DNA from: Flavobacterium flavigenum
GTDB lineage: Bacteria > Bacteroidota > Bacteroidia > Flavobacteriales > Flavobacteriaceae
DNA length: 64,000 bases
NCBI RefSeq assembly: GCF_027111255.2
Contig: NZ_CP114285.2
Coordinates: 1,488,001 to 1,552,000, forward strand
Direction of reading: 5' to 3'
The notes under the pieces are model-generated. The model did no database searches. It was not told the origin of the DNA and worked only from the letters and a program-made list of their open reading frames with translations. The number at the start of each line of letters is the position of its first letter. Position 1 is the first letter of the stretch. Positions 10,706-19,051 of the stretch are shown here, piece by piece. Position numbers and translations under genes: made by a program.

Positions 10706-11338
10706 CTAATTATTGTAAATCTTCAAAATATCAATCAACTTAACGACATTATTAATTCCGAGTTTTTCAAAAATCCTGCTTTTGAAAGTGCTGACAGTTG
10801 TCATTTGGATATTTAACTTATTTGATATTTCGATATTTCCATCACCGCCGACCAGAAGTTCTGCAACTTCGATTTCCCTCTCCGACAATTTTTCTAAGGG
10901 ATTTACTGGCAGATTATACAAAGCATTTTCGATAATTTTATTTTTTACAACGTTGCTTATATATTTGCCTGTTTTAAGTACAGATTCTACAGCCTGAATA
11001 ATTTCTTCATCTTTACTGTATTTATTTAAAAAACCATTGGCTCCTGCATGGATATAACGCAGAGCGTAATGCGATTCATCATAAGCAGAAAACATCATAA
11101 TCAACAAATCCGGATATTTTAACCGAATCTCCTGAACCATTTTTGTACTATTGCCTCCTGGGATACTGATGTCTAAAAAAATTAAATCCTGATTTTCTTT
11201 TAATTTATTTAGAAGATCTTGAAAACTATCAGCATGAGCAATCTCAACCTCTTCGCAAATGCTTTTCAATAACAAAGAAAGGCCATGCCGCACTACGCTA
11301 TGATCGTCAACTAGTAAAACTTTAAATTTATTTTTCAT
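10706..11338 (-). CDS. NarL/FixJ-type response regulator (orphan)
   Basis: This 210-aa two-component regulator has an N-terminal receiver domain with acidic pocket D11-D12 (LLVDDHSVVRHG) and phospho-acceptor D56 (LIFLDISIPGG), and a C-terminal LuxR-type helix-turn-helix (LSEREIEVAELLVGGDGNIEISNKLNIQMTTV, then FKSRIFEKLGI). ATG 11338 is chosen because it puts the first receiver strand (KFKVLLVDD) at the N-terminus; the longer start at 11353 adds MFYSP. No histidine kinase lies next to it, so its partner must be elsewhere. Targets are unknown. Confidence 0.9.
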   Translation of the reverse strand: MKNKFKVLLVDDHSVVRHGLSLLLKSICEEVEIAHADSFQDLLNKLKENQDLIFLDISIPGGNSTKMVQEIRLKYPDLLIMMFSAYDESHYALRYIHAGANGFLNKYSKDEEIIQAVESVLKTGKYISNVVKNKIIENALYNLPVNPLEKLSEREIEVAELLVGGDGNIEISNKLNIQMTTVSTFKSRIFEKLGINNVVKLIDILKIYNN

Positions 11339-11899
11339 GGGGCTATAAAACAATTTCGAAGTACAAATTTTTCTTAATTAAACTACTATCTCAAAATTCA
11401 AATTGATGTAATATGGTAAATTCTATTATAAATTATCCATTTAATCCCTAATCTGTTAGCTTGACTTTAGTTAATCATTAATAAAACCTGATTTATCATT
11501 AACAAAATTCCTACATAAACATTTTCAGCAATTAAATTTAATAACATATACGGGATTTTGAGGATTTAAGTTTTTAAAATCGTTGTATAACGTTGTTATT
11601 TTAAAAAATCCGAGAATTTTCTGTAGATGAAGGACTGTAAAATATTTAGCAGAATGAATCTTTAGTAATATCAAATAAATACAAATTTAAATCCGATATA
11701 TTATTTAGAATCATTTATCTATCAAAGCTAAAAAATAAAGAAAGAAAAACATTGTAGAATTAATTCTACACAAGATTAATTGATCGACTACAAATTTCTC
11801 TCCAGTTAATAGTGAAATTTGTCCTTTTAAAAAACTTCACTAATTGATACCCTGCATTCAGAAATAATTCAGTAATTAAAGTATTCAACAAAAAATACA
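11339..11899. other. 561-bp AT-rich intergenic region
   Basis: This gap separates two divergent genes. I see no reading frame of note or RNA gene. The one clear signal is a perfect 18-bp palindrome at 11753-11770, listed separately. The rest is very AT-rich and could hold the long leader or upstream control region of the exported ASKHA-like gene. Confidence 0.6.
11753..11770. promoter_or_regulatory. Perfect 18-bp palindrome, possible operator
   Basis: TGTAGAATTAATTCTACA is an exact palindrome 130 bp before the ATG at 11900. There is no T run after it, so it is not a terminator. It may be a binding site for a dimeric regulator, perhaps the response regulator encoded next door. That link is inference. 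Confidence 0.4.
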
Positions 11900-12985
11900 A
11901 TGCATACAAAATCAATATATTATACATTAATCGTAATTCTTTTTTTCTGCTTAAAATCTTTTGCCCAAAAAGATATGTATGCGGGAATAGAAATTGGAAG
12001 CAAAGGAATAAAATTTTCGGTAATTGATGTAAATAATATCAAAAAAGGTGATTACAGCATCATTGCTTTCTGGACAGAAAATGTTGGTATTGCTAAAAAT
12101 ATTTCTATTGATGGCAGCCTTGCCCAGGATGATATAAATAATGCAGTAAATATTGTGTACGGGAATTTGCTGACCATTAAAAAAAAATACAATGTTGCTG
12201 ATGAAAATATTTTTATTGTTGGGTCTTCCGGAGTAGCAATGGCAAATAATACGGCAGATTTAATTAATAAAATAAAATCCCTGACCAACAAGGATCTTGA
12301 TTTTATTGATGCTGATACTGAGGGTAAAATGCTCCTAAAAGGTTCTATACCTCCAACAGAATACGGTGACGCATTAATCCTTGATATTGGGGGAGGCAAT
12401 ACCAAAGGAGGATACGTAAATGTTTTGGAAAATAAATTTGAATTTTTCCCTCTAAATCTGGAATATGGTACGATTACTTTAACAGAAGCTATAAATAAAA
12501 CCATTGTAATCCCAAGTGAGATTAATAGTATGTCTGTTTACAAGGAAAAAGCATTTGAATACGCTCCTATTTTAAGAGAAAAAATAAAGAATGTACTTAA
12601 CTCTAAACCAACTTCACTAAATAAGAGGAAAATTTATTTATCCGGAGGTGCACTTTGGGCTTTTACCACTCTTTTTTATAGCAAAAATAATGAAGACGAT
12701 CATTTTGTACCGCTACAATTGCAGGATATTATTGATTATGATGCTATTTTAAAAAATAATTTTACTGTATACGAAAACTTAGCTAAAACCAATAAAAATG
12801 CGGAGAAAGTTATAAATACCTACAGTCAGAGGCATTTAATTGCTGCCAATACTATTTTAATAGCCAGCCTGGAGAGCATTCCTAATCTGAAGTCAAAAAA
12901 AATATATTTTGCGAAAGAAGGGCAAATTGCATGGTTAGTATCGTATGTAGTAGACCGTTCAAAAAAGATTAAGAGTGTTTTTTAA
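11900..12985 (+). CDS. Exported Ppx/GppA-like actin-fold (ASKHA) protein
   Basis: This 361-aa protein combines a signal peptide (MHTKSIYYTLIVILFFCLKSFAQ) with a complete-looking ASKHA nucleotide-binding core. The phosphate-1 motif (AGIEIGSKGIKFSVID, from about residue 28), the phosphate-2 motif (ALILDIGGGNTKGGY, about 153-167) and an adenosine-type motif (IYLSGGALWAF) resemble exopolyphosphatase/guanosine pentaphosphatase and other members of the superfamily. An exported member is odd because the periplasm lacks ATP; a polyphosphate or phosphate-ester substrate, or a binding-only role, is possible. It lies 47 bp before a roadblock-like gene and probably forms an operon with it. The fold call is good, the activity unknown. 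Confidence 0.65.
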   Translation: MHTKSIYYTLIVILFFCLKSFAQKDMYAGIEIGSKGIKFSVIDVNNIKKGDYSIIAFWTENVGIAKNISIDGSLAQDDINNAVNIVYGNLLTIKKKYNVADENIFIVGSSGVAMANNTADLINKIKSLTNKDLDFIDADTEGKMLLKGSIPPTEYGDALILDIGGGNTKGGYVNVLENKFEFFPLNLEYGTITLTEAINKTIVIPSEINSMSVYKEKAFEYAPILREKIKNVLNSKPTSLNKRKIYLSGGALWAFTTLFYSKNNEDDHFVPLQLQDIIDYDAILKNNFTVYENLAKTNKNAEKVINTYSQRHLIAANTILIASLESIPNLKSKKIYFAKEGQIAWLVSYVVDRSKKIKSVF

Positions 12986-13032
12986 CATTTAGAAACAAAA
13001 AATTATATAAAAACAATTAAAAACAATTTATA

Positions 13033-13407
13033 ATGTCAGATTTTTTACAACAGTTTGGGGATGAAATTAAGAAAAACGTTCCTGGTTATATCGCAATTGC
13101 GATAACCGAAATTAAAAGTGGTATTTCTTATTACAGCAATTCCGCAGTATCCAGTTTTGATCCTGAACTTGCTTCTGCCTTCAATCTTGAGGTAGTTAAA
13201 GCAAAACTGAATGCCATAAATGCACTTGGATTATCCCAATCAATCGATGAAATCATGATTTCGCTTACAGAACAGATTCACATCATTGACATTTCAGAAA
13301 ACAATGAATATTTTATTTATTTAGCAGTAGATTCTACAAAAGCCAATTTAGGATTAACCAGAGCTTTACTGAATAAATACAAGAAAGAGATTTCAGGTAA
13401 ATTATAA
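13033..13407 (+). CDS. Roadblock/LC7-like small protein
   Basis: This 124-aa cytoplasmic-looking protein has no signal peptide. Its predicted order of elements (helix LQQFGDEIKKNV, strands YIAIAITEIKSG and ISYYSN, long helix LASAFNLEVVKAKLNAINAL, strands EIMISLTEQ, IHIIDISEN and EYFIYLAVDS, final helix LTRALLNKYKKEI) matches the roadblock/LC7 fold, used by MglB-like regulators of small GTPases. It follows the ASKHA-like gene by 47 bp, and no GTPase gene is nearby. The fold assignment rests on pattern and length, not on a database match, so it is moderate. A hairpin terminator follows. Confidence 0.5.
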   Translation: MSDFLQQFGDEIKKNVPGYIAIAITEIKSGISYYSNSAVSSFDPELASAFNLEVVKAKLNAINALGLSQSIDEIMISLTEQIHIIDISENNEYFIYLAVDSTKANLGLTRALLNKYKKEISGKL

Positions 13408-13492
13408 TGCTTTGCAAATCTTGCCTGAATATTAAATCTGATGAAACTGAATGAAGTTCTCATAAAATGATTGAGAAATTTACTTCGTGATT

Positions 13493-13530
13493 AAAAAGCT
13501 TATTGAGAATTATTTCAATAAGCTTTTTTA
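13493..13530. terminator. Bidirectional terminator between roadblock-like and MFS genes
   Basis: AAAAAGCTTATTGA pairs with TCAATAAGCTTTTT, giving T runs on both strands. It ends the plus-strand roadblock-like gene and the minus-strand MFS gene. Confidence 0.85.
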
Positions 13531-13587
13531 GTTGTATTGATTTAATAAAATTGGACTGGCATTTATTTGTGATAAACGGACACTATT

Positions 13588-14853
13588 CTACTCCATTTTT
13601 GATTCAGAAAACAAGGATTGAATAATTTTAGCCTTAATCTGTTCCTTTTCTTTCTTCACAATAAAGATCAGCTGATATGCCAAAATAAAGCCTGCAAATC
13701 CAAGGCAGGACAAGAATATCCAGTTTGCTTTATAGCCGTACAATTCGATAATTGCCATGCCCGATTTGGTACTTAATATATGGGCAACACTATAACTCAT
13801 TGTAAAAGCAGCCATGAATTTACCTTCCTGTTTTTTAAGAGACCTTTTTTTAACAAATGAATTAGCAAACGGAAAAGTCAGCATGATCCCAATTGTCATA
13901 AAAATCATCATCAAAATTAAGGCAGCAACATTGTGTTCAATCAATAAAAATAAATAACTAACGCTCATGGCAAGAATACCGTAAGAAACCATTAGTAGTT
14001 TATTGATATTTCGCGATTCTACAAAAGAAACAATTGAGAGTTCAAAAAGTAATATTATCACTCCGTTTAAAGCCAGAAACAACCCGCTTTCGACACTTGT
14101 AAAGTTAAAGACTTCCTTATAATAAAGGGATAAGGTAGTAAACATCTGAAAAAACAATATGCCTGTTATCAATGTAACTACCAGATGTATTAAAAATGGC
14201 TTATCCTCCAGTAATGAATTTTCTTCTTTTAAGTATTTAAAGGCATTGAGCTTATAGAGCAGTTTTTTCTCTTTCACAAAAAACGCAAATAATAAAATAC
14301 TCAAAATACAGGTCAGCCCGTCAATGTAAAATAAAAAACTATAACTTGAAAGTGTAATAATAATTCCACCTATCAAAGGGCCGAACATAAAACCTAAATT
14401 AACTGAGGAACGAATTAAGGATATTGCTTTTGTTCGCTCTTTTTTGTCTGCGTAAGTATCTAATGAAACCAGCATTGCCGGCCTGTACATATCTGAAATT
14501 GTGGTGAGAAGTAAAACACCAAAACAGAAGCTGTAAAAAGTAGTTAGAAACTGAAGCAGAATAAACAGTAAACCACTTGTAAAAAGACTAAACACCATTA
14601 CTTTGTAAAAACCTATTTTATCTGATAATTTACCGCTGATCCAGGTTCCGATAAAAGAGCCAGTACCAAAAAAAACCATAACCCAACCGATCTGACTATA
14701 ACTAAAGTGCAATTCTTCCAGCATATATTTAGAAAGAAATGGAACAACCATTGCGCCTAGCCTGTTAACAAATGTAGTCACTGCCAGAACTTTTACTTCG
14801 GCAGAAAACTGCGTAAAATTTTTAATATAATTTTTAAGTAATCGTATTATCAT
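13588..14853 (-). CDS. MFS transporter
   Basis: This 421-aa inner-membrane protein has about 12 hydrophobic segments and the MFS motif A between the second and third helices (GKLSDKIGFYKVM), with a related loop mid-protein. It probably exports a drug-like or metabolic compound by proton antiport, but the substrate is not readable. ATG 14853 gives a short basic N-terminus before the first helix. The GNAT gene upstream is 68 bp away on the same strand and may be co-transcribed. The terminator at 13493-13530 follows. Confidence 0.88.
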   Translation of the reverse strand: MIIRLLKNYIKNFTQFSAEVKVLAVTTFVNRLGAMVVPFLSKYMLEELHFSYSQIGWVMVFFGTGSFIGTWISGKLSDKIGFYKVMVFSLFTSGLLFILLQFLTTFYSFCFGVLLLTTISDMYRPAMLVSLDTYADKKERTKAISLIRSSVNLGFMFGPLIGGIIITLSSYSFLFYIDGLTCILSILLFAFFVKEKKLLYKLNAFKYLKEENSLLEDKPFLIHLVVTLITGILFFQMFTTLSLYYKEVFNFTSVESGLFLALNGVIILLFELSIVSFVESRNINKLLMVSYGILAMSVSYLFLLIEHNVAALILMMIFMTIGIMLTFPFANSFVKKRSLKKQEGKFMAAFTMSYSVAHILSTKSGMAIIELYGYKANWIFLSCLGFAGFILAYQLIFIVKKEKEQIKAKIIQSLFSESKME

Positions 14854-14921
14854 ATGTTTAGCACTTATATTTTATTCTAAAATTTTAATTGGATATTTTA
14901 CATTTAAGCAACTTTATATTC

Positions 14922-15386
14922 TCATAGTTTAATTTCGTAGTAATAATAATTAGAAATAAAACTTTTCCGGATGAAGCCAAAACTTTCGTAAAGCTGGTGC
15001 GCTGCAAAATTTTCGGTATCTGTATTTAATGAAATATGCTTAACATTATTTATCCGGGCATTATCAAAACATGCTGTCATGATTTCCCTGCCAATTGATT
15101 TTCTTCTAAAATCTGTTTTAACATAGAGATAGGAGATATGCCAATTGTATTCAAAAACAGACAATGGGTTTATTTTATAATGCAATACAGCAAAAGCAAC
15201 TACTATATCCTGCTGCTTCTTGACAAATATTTTTGCCTTATTCCGGCATAATTTATCTTTAATAAATAATACGGCATTTTCTAAATTAAGAAGTTTCTCA
15301 TCAATTAGTTTAGATTCATAAATGATGTCTTTTACCGAGTCAAAATCATTAGGGGTAATCTCATAAACATCATTTAATTTATTCAT
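14922..15386 (-). CDS. GNAT-family N-acetyltransferase
   Basis: This 154-aa protein has the GNAT acetyl-CoA-binding signature: strand ISYLYVKTDF followed by RRKSIGREIMTACF (a variant R/Q-x-x-G-x-G/A loop) and the C-terminal NTDTENFAAHQLYESFGF motif. It would transfer an acetyl group from acetyl-CoA to an amine on a small molecule or protein. It is upstream of, and codirectional with, the MFS gene, so a modify-and-export pair is conceivable but unproven. Confidence 0.85.
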   Translation of the reverse strand: MNKLNDVYEITPNDFDSVKDIIYESKLIDEKLLNLENAVLFIKDKLCRNKAKIFVKKQQDIVVAFAVLHYKINPLSVFEYNWHISYLYVKTDFRRKSIGREIMTACFDNARINNVKHISLNTDTENFAAHQLYESFGFIRKSFISNYYYYEIKL

Positions 15387-15525
15387 ATCAAATTTCCACC
15401 AACGCTTAATTTACATTAGCTTAACAGAAGCAAATTTAATTTTTATACGAGAAAAAACAGATGCTTTAGAGTCGAATAATATTAATGCTGGTGTAGAATT
15501 AAAACTACATGAGAATAGCTATAAA

Positions 15526-15556
15526 ACAAAACGTCCGAAAAAATTCGGACGTTTGT
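15526..15556 (-). terminator. Terminator of the 15.6-kb lipoprotein gene
   Basis: A strong hairpin (AAACGTCCGAA / TTCGGACGTTT) lies 25 bp past the stop at 15581 on the minus strand, and is followed there by a T-rich tract. Confidence 0.85.
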
Positions 15557-15580
15557 TGTTATTATATGTTTTATAACTAG

Positions 15581-16057
15581 TTACTCAGTACAGTCTACTT
15601 TAGTCAATGTATTTTTCGAATCAAATTTTAATTTCTTTTTATCTTTAAAACTTACCTTATCATTAGCGGTAACAGTTTCTCCATATCCTTCGATAAAAGT
15701 TCCGTCTTTTTGCAGAAATACAACCTGTCTTACAGAAGAAACTCCCTCTGAATTAAATGTGTAATCAGCAATCAGGGTGTCGCCAACCATGTTCCCGATT
15801 ATAGTGCCTTCGTTTTTGTCTTTACCTGCTAAATTATAGCTTAGTTTTCCGTTTACTTCCTGATGCGAGTTTACGTTAAAACTCATTTCGATTACACTTC
15901 CATTCGAATTCCAGGTATAACACTGATCTCCTGCAGGCTCTACAATTTCTGCTTCTTTAGGAGCGCTTGGAGTAATTTGAGGTTGCGGCTGTGTTGTTTC
16001 TTTTTTACAGGACAAAACACTAAACATAATGATTACTAATACTGATACTTTTTTCAT
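15581..16057 (-). CDS. Lipoprotein of unknown function
   Basis: This 158-aa protein begins MKKVSVLVIIMFSVLSCKKE, a lipoprotein signal with Cys about residue 17, followed by a Pro/Gln-rich linker. The mature part has strand-rich segments (CYTWNSNGSVIEMSFNV, GKLSYNLAGKDKNEGTIIGN, GDTLIADYTFNSEGVSS), as seen in small flavobacterial lipoproteins without assigned function. It is a single gene with its own terminator. No function is proposed. Confidence 0.75.
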   Translation of the reverse strand: MKKVSVLVIIMFSVLSCKKETTQPQPQITPSAPKEAEIVEPAGDQCYTWNSNGSVIEMSFNVNSHQEVNGKLSYNLAGKDKNEGTIIGNMVGDTLIADYTFNSEGVSSVRQVVFLQKDGTFIEGYGETVTANDKVSFKDKKKLKFDSKNTLTKVDCTE

Positions 16058-16102
16058 GATTTTTTATTTTTACTGTTTATTTCTATAAAATTAATTCAAT
16101 AT

Positions 16103-16139
16103 AAAAAAATCCACTCTTATCAGGAGTGGATTTTTTTTA
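16103..16139 (-). terminator. Terminator of the alpha-oxoamine synthase gene
   Basis: AAAAAATCCACTC pairs with GAGTGGATTTTTT; the T run on either strand makes it potentially bidirectional. It lies 35 bp after the stop at 16174. Confidence 0.85.
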
Positions 16140-16173
16140 TATAATTTCCATATCAGGAATTGAATTTTTTTAA

Positions 16174-17433
16174 TTAAGAAACATCAACTGTAGTGCGTTC
16201 TGCAATCTCTTTGTATGTACCATTAACTAATTTTTCGCGAATGGCTTCGAACGCTGTAAGTGTCTCTTCAATATCCGCCAAAGTATGAGAAGCAGTAGGA
16301 ATCATTCTTAACAAAATAATCCCTTTTGGAATAACAGGATACACAACAATAGAAAGGAAAATACCATAGTTTTCTCTTAAATCGTTTACCATCACCATCG
16401 CTTCAGGAATACTTCCTTCTAAATATACTGGTGTAATACAAGTGTTTGTATCACCTATATTGAATCCTTTTTCTTTAAGGCCACTTTGCAATGCATTTAC
16501 GTTTTCCCAAAGTTTATCTTTAATAGCAGAAGATTTACGTAATAATTCTAAACGTTTTAAAGAACCAAGTGTCTGGATCATTGGTAATGCTTTTGCAAAC
16601 ATTTGAGAACGTAAGTTGTATTTCAGATAATCGATAACTGTTTTGTCAGCTGCTACGAAAGCACCAATATTAGCCATAGATTTTGCAAAAGTTGAGAAGT
16701 AAACATCAATACTATCCTGAACTCCCTGCTCTTCTCCTGCTCCTGCTCCTGTTTTTCCTAAAGTACCAAAACCATGTGCATCATCTACTAATAATCTGAA
16801 ATTGTATTTTTCTTTGAAGGCAACGATTTCTTTTAATTTTCCCTGCTGACCACGCATCCCGAAAACACCTTCAGTAATAAATAAAATACCTCCGCCTGTT
16901 TCTTCGGCCATTTTTGTAGCACGCTGCAGGTTTTTCTCCATACTTTCAAGATCATTGTGCTTGTAGGTAAAACGTTTACCCATGTGCAAACGAACACCAT
17001 CAATGATACACGCATGCGAATCTACATCGTAAACAATAATGTCATTTTTAGTCACCAAGGCATCAATGATTGAAACCATTCCCTGATAACCAAAGTTCAA
17101 TAAATAAGCTGATTCTTTCATTACGAATTCAGCCAGTTCATTTTCTAATTGTTCATGATATTTAGTGTGTCCAGACATCATACGCGCTCCCATTGGGTAA
17201 GCAGCACCAAACTGTATTGCTGCCTCTGTATCTGCCTGACGAACTTCCGGATGATTTGCTAAACCTAAATAATCATTTAAACTCCAGTTTAGAATATCTT
17301 TTCCGTGAAATTTCATTCTTGGACCTAATTCACCTTCTAATTTTGGAAAAACATAATATCCTTCTGCCTGAGAAGCCCATTTTCCTAGAGGCCCTTTATT
17401 GTCCTGAATTCTTTCGAATAAATCTTTTACCAT
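16174..17433 (-). CDS. Alpha-oxoamine synthase, serine/cysteate acyltransferase type
   Basis: This 419-aa PLP enzyme belongs to the alpha-oxoamine synthase family (serine palmitoyltransferase, KBL, AONS), which condenses an acyl-CoA or acyl-ACP with an amino acid and loses CO2. Visible are the stacking His in YDVDSHACIIDG, the PLP-contacting VDDAHGFG (D217, H220) and the Schiff-base lysine K251 in FSTFAKSMANIG. In flavobacteria such proteins are good candidates for the first step of sphingolipid or sulfonolipid (capnine) synthesis, the latter using cysteate. I cannot tell the amino-acid substrate. No kbl partner (threonine dehydrogenase) is nearby, which argues against a threonine-catabolic role. 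It is monocistronic. Confidence 0.8.
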   Translation of the reverse strand: MVKDLFERIQDNKGPLGKWASQAEGYYVFPKLEGELGPRMKFHGKDILNWSLNDYLGLANHPEVRQADTEAAIQFGAAYPMGARMMSGHTKYHEQLENELAEFVMKESAYLLNFGYQGMVSIIDALVTKNDIIVYDVDSHACIIDGVRLHMGKRFTYKHNDLESMEKNLQRATKMAEETGGGILFITEGVFGMRGQQGKLKEIVAFKEKYNFRLLVDDAHGFGTLGKTGAGAGEEQGVQDSIDVYFSTFAKSMANIGAFVAADKTVIDYLKYNLRSQMFAKALPMIQTLGSLKRLELLRKSSAIKDKLWENVNALQSGLKEKGFNIGDTNTCITPVYLEGSIPEAMVMVNDLRENYGIFLSIVVYPVIPKGIILLRMIPTASHTLADIEETLTAFEAIREKLVNGTYKEIAERTTVDVS

Positions 17434-17474
17434 AATATAATAATGTCGTAATAATTTTAACTTAAATCAGCGAG

Positions 17475-17482
17475 CAAAAATA
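17475..17482 (-). promoter_or_regulatory. -7 box for the alpha-oxoamine synthase gene
   Basis: Read on the minus strand, TATTTTTG fits TAnnTTTG, 41 bp before the ATG at 17433. No clear -33 box is seen. Confidence 0.35.
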
Positions 17483-17589
17483 ATCATTATTATTCTAAAA
17501 TTCAGAGAGTCATTTATTTTTATTGAAAAATACTCAGTATAATCTATTTAACAAGACTAAACCTGAAATAATTCATAAAAAAATAAATA

Positions 17590-18804
17590 TCAAATTACAC
17601 TTCTTTTAGTTGTCAGAGATGCCATAATTAAAGCCAGCCCCAGTACCAAAAGAATGCTAAAAATTAGAATACTGTGATAATAACCTGAAATACTTCCTTC
17701 TCCAAAAAAGAAAAACAAGCCCTGAAGAAACAACAAAACTTCTGTCAAAATATATCCTGAAATAAAGCATTTCACCCCTGTTTTTAATAGGGGAGAATTG
17801 GGAGAAAGCATTTTATTCTGAAGCAAAATTCCAAACAAAAATCCGGTTATAATTCCTAAAGTCGTTAAATGAATAAATCCAATTACAAAATTTCGGATTT
17901 GATGGGATACTTGAGCTAAATTTGAAAAAATAGTTAGCAATTGGATTCCGACTTTGAGAAACAAAGAACATAAAGCCAAACCGTAAACACTTTTTGTTGT
18001 TTTATCTAAAGTATTTTTGAAATGATTGATTTGAGGTTTGAGCATTTTGTAGAAGTAAATAAAAGCGCCAAATTGAAGCAAAACTCCCAAAGCATTAATA
18101 TAGCTTAAAATATCTTTTTCGACAAACCAGCGAACTGGAAAACAAACCGTTAAAAGCGTAGAAACAATCATCAAAAAGTAAAACTTCTTAAACTTAACCT
18201 CATCAATTTTATCCTGAAATTGTTTTAAAAACAAAGCCAAAATTGCCAGTATAAACCAGCCATTAAACTGAAAATGAACAAAAAACTGAATCGCAATCTG
18301 ATAAAAAGCACTTTGTTTTCCTAATGTACTTACAGCTGGTCCAAGGCACCAAACCCCTAAAGTCGATAACATCATAAATAATACTGAAGTCAATAAAAGT
18401 TTTTGTGACGGAGATTTATCTCTCAAACTGTCTTTCCAGACCAAACGACAAAAAACGTAACTCAATACAATATGCAGTGTCGAAAACATAATCGAAAACA
18501 AAGCATATCCCTGGATTGGAAAAGCAATCATCATTCCGATAACCGAAAATTCTGTCAACCAAAATAAACGGTTGTAAATTGGTTTCAGGCTTTTTTCTTT
18601 TGGAATAAAAAAATGAACCACCAAAACATAAACAATCATATAAGCCCAGCCCAACATGGCAACATGCGAATGCGCATGAAGCAGAAAACTATAGTTTAAA
18701 AAATCTAAAGAAAAAAGATACATAAAACGCATTAATAATCCGAAAACGCAAGCAATCAGAAAATTAAAAAAACAGCAAAATATCCAGCTTTTTTGAGAAT
18801 TCAT
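17590..18804 (-). CDS. Polytopic membrane protein with oxidase-like histidines, NO locus
   Basis: This 404-aa integral membrane protein has about 12 hydrophobic segments. Conserved-looking His clusters lie in helices: LLHAHSHVAMLGW near the N-terminus, STLHIVLS, FVHFQFNGWF and FIHLTTLG. This resembles a reduced heme-copper-oxidase subunit I or NnrS-like protein. The motif HAHSHVAMLGW recalls HGHTALFGVYG of the nitric oxide reductase encoded in the same locus. ATG 18804 is preferred; the longer frame to 18885 runs into a repeat. It is the last gene of the NO locus, though a terminator and a repeat separate it from ric. The precise role is unknown; heme or copper binding is inference. Confidence 0.65.
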   Translation of the reverse strand: MNSQKSWIFCCFFNFLIACVFGLLMRFMYLFSLDFLNYSFLLHAHSHVAMLGWAYMIVYVLVVHFFIPKEKSLKPIYNRLFWLTEFSVIGMMIAFPIQGYALFSIMFSTLHIVLSYVFCRLVWKDSLRDKSPSQKLLLTSVLFMMLSTLGVWCLGPAVSTLGKQSAFYQIAIQFFVHFQFNGWFILAILALFLKQFQDKIDEVKFKKFYFLMIVSTLLTVCFPVRWFVEKDILSYINALGVLLQFGAFIYFYKMLKPQINHFKNTLDKTTKSVYGLALCSLFLKVGIQLLTIFSNLAQVSHQIRNFVIGFIHLTTLGIITGFLFGILLQNKMLSPNSPLLKTGVKCFISGYILTEVLLFLQGLFFFFGEGSISGYYHSILIFSILLVLGLALIMASLTTKRSVI

Positions 18805-18825
18805 AAATGAATAAATTTTGTTTAA

Positions 18826-18951
18826 ACACATAGATACATAGCTTCTGCAATAGTATAAAGGCATTTCACTTGCATAAATACACATAGCTCTATGCGTTAA
18901 AAATCTAGATTTACTCCCTTTTATTCGTAAAAAATCTATGTTTCTATGTAT
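18826..18951. repeat. Imperfect inverted repeat of CATAG words
   Basis: ACACATAGATACATAG (18826-18841) is nearly the reverse complement of CTATGTTTCTATGTAT (18936-18951), and a CATAGCTCTATG core (18883-18894) lies between them. It occupies the gap between ric and the membrane-protein gene and looks like a dispersed intergenic element. Confidence 0.5.
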
Positions 18952-18983
18952 TTAATTTGAATTAAAATTAAGATTTCCTGAAA

Positions 18984-19026
18984 TAAAAAACACCGATAAT
19001 TATCATGTTTAGATATTTTATCGATG
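18984..19026 (-). terminator. Terminator after ric
   Basis: On the minus strand CATCGATAA pairs with TTATCGGTG (one G-U pair) and is followed by TTTTTT, 26 bp past the ric stop. Confidence 0.65.
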
Positions 19027-19051
19027 CTTTTCGAACTATTAAAATTAACCT

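Noticed and set aside
13588..15386. Antibiotic resistance cassette (MFS plus GNAT)
   Set aside because: Neither protein shows resistance-specific motifs and there is no mobile element nearby; substrates cannot be assigned.
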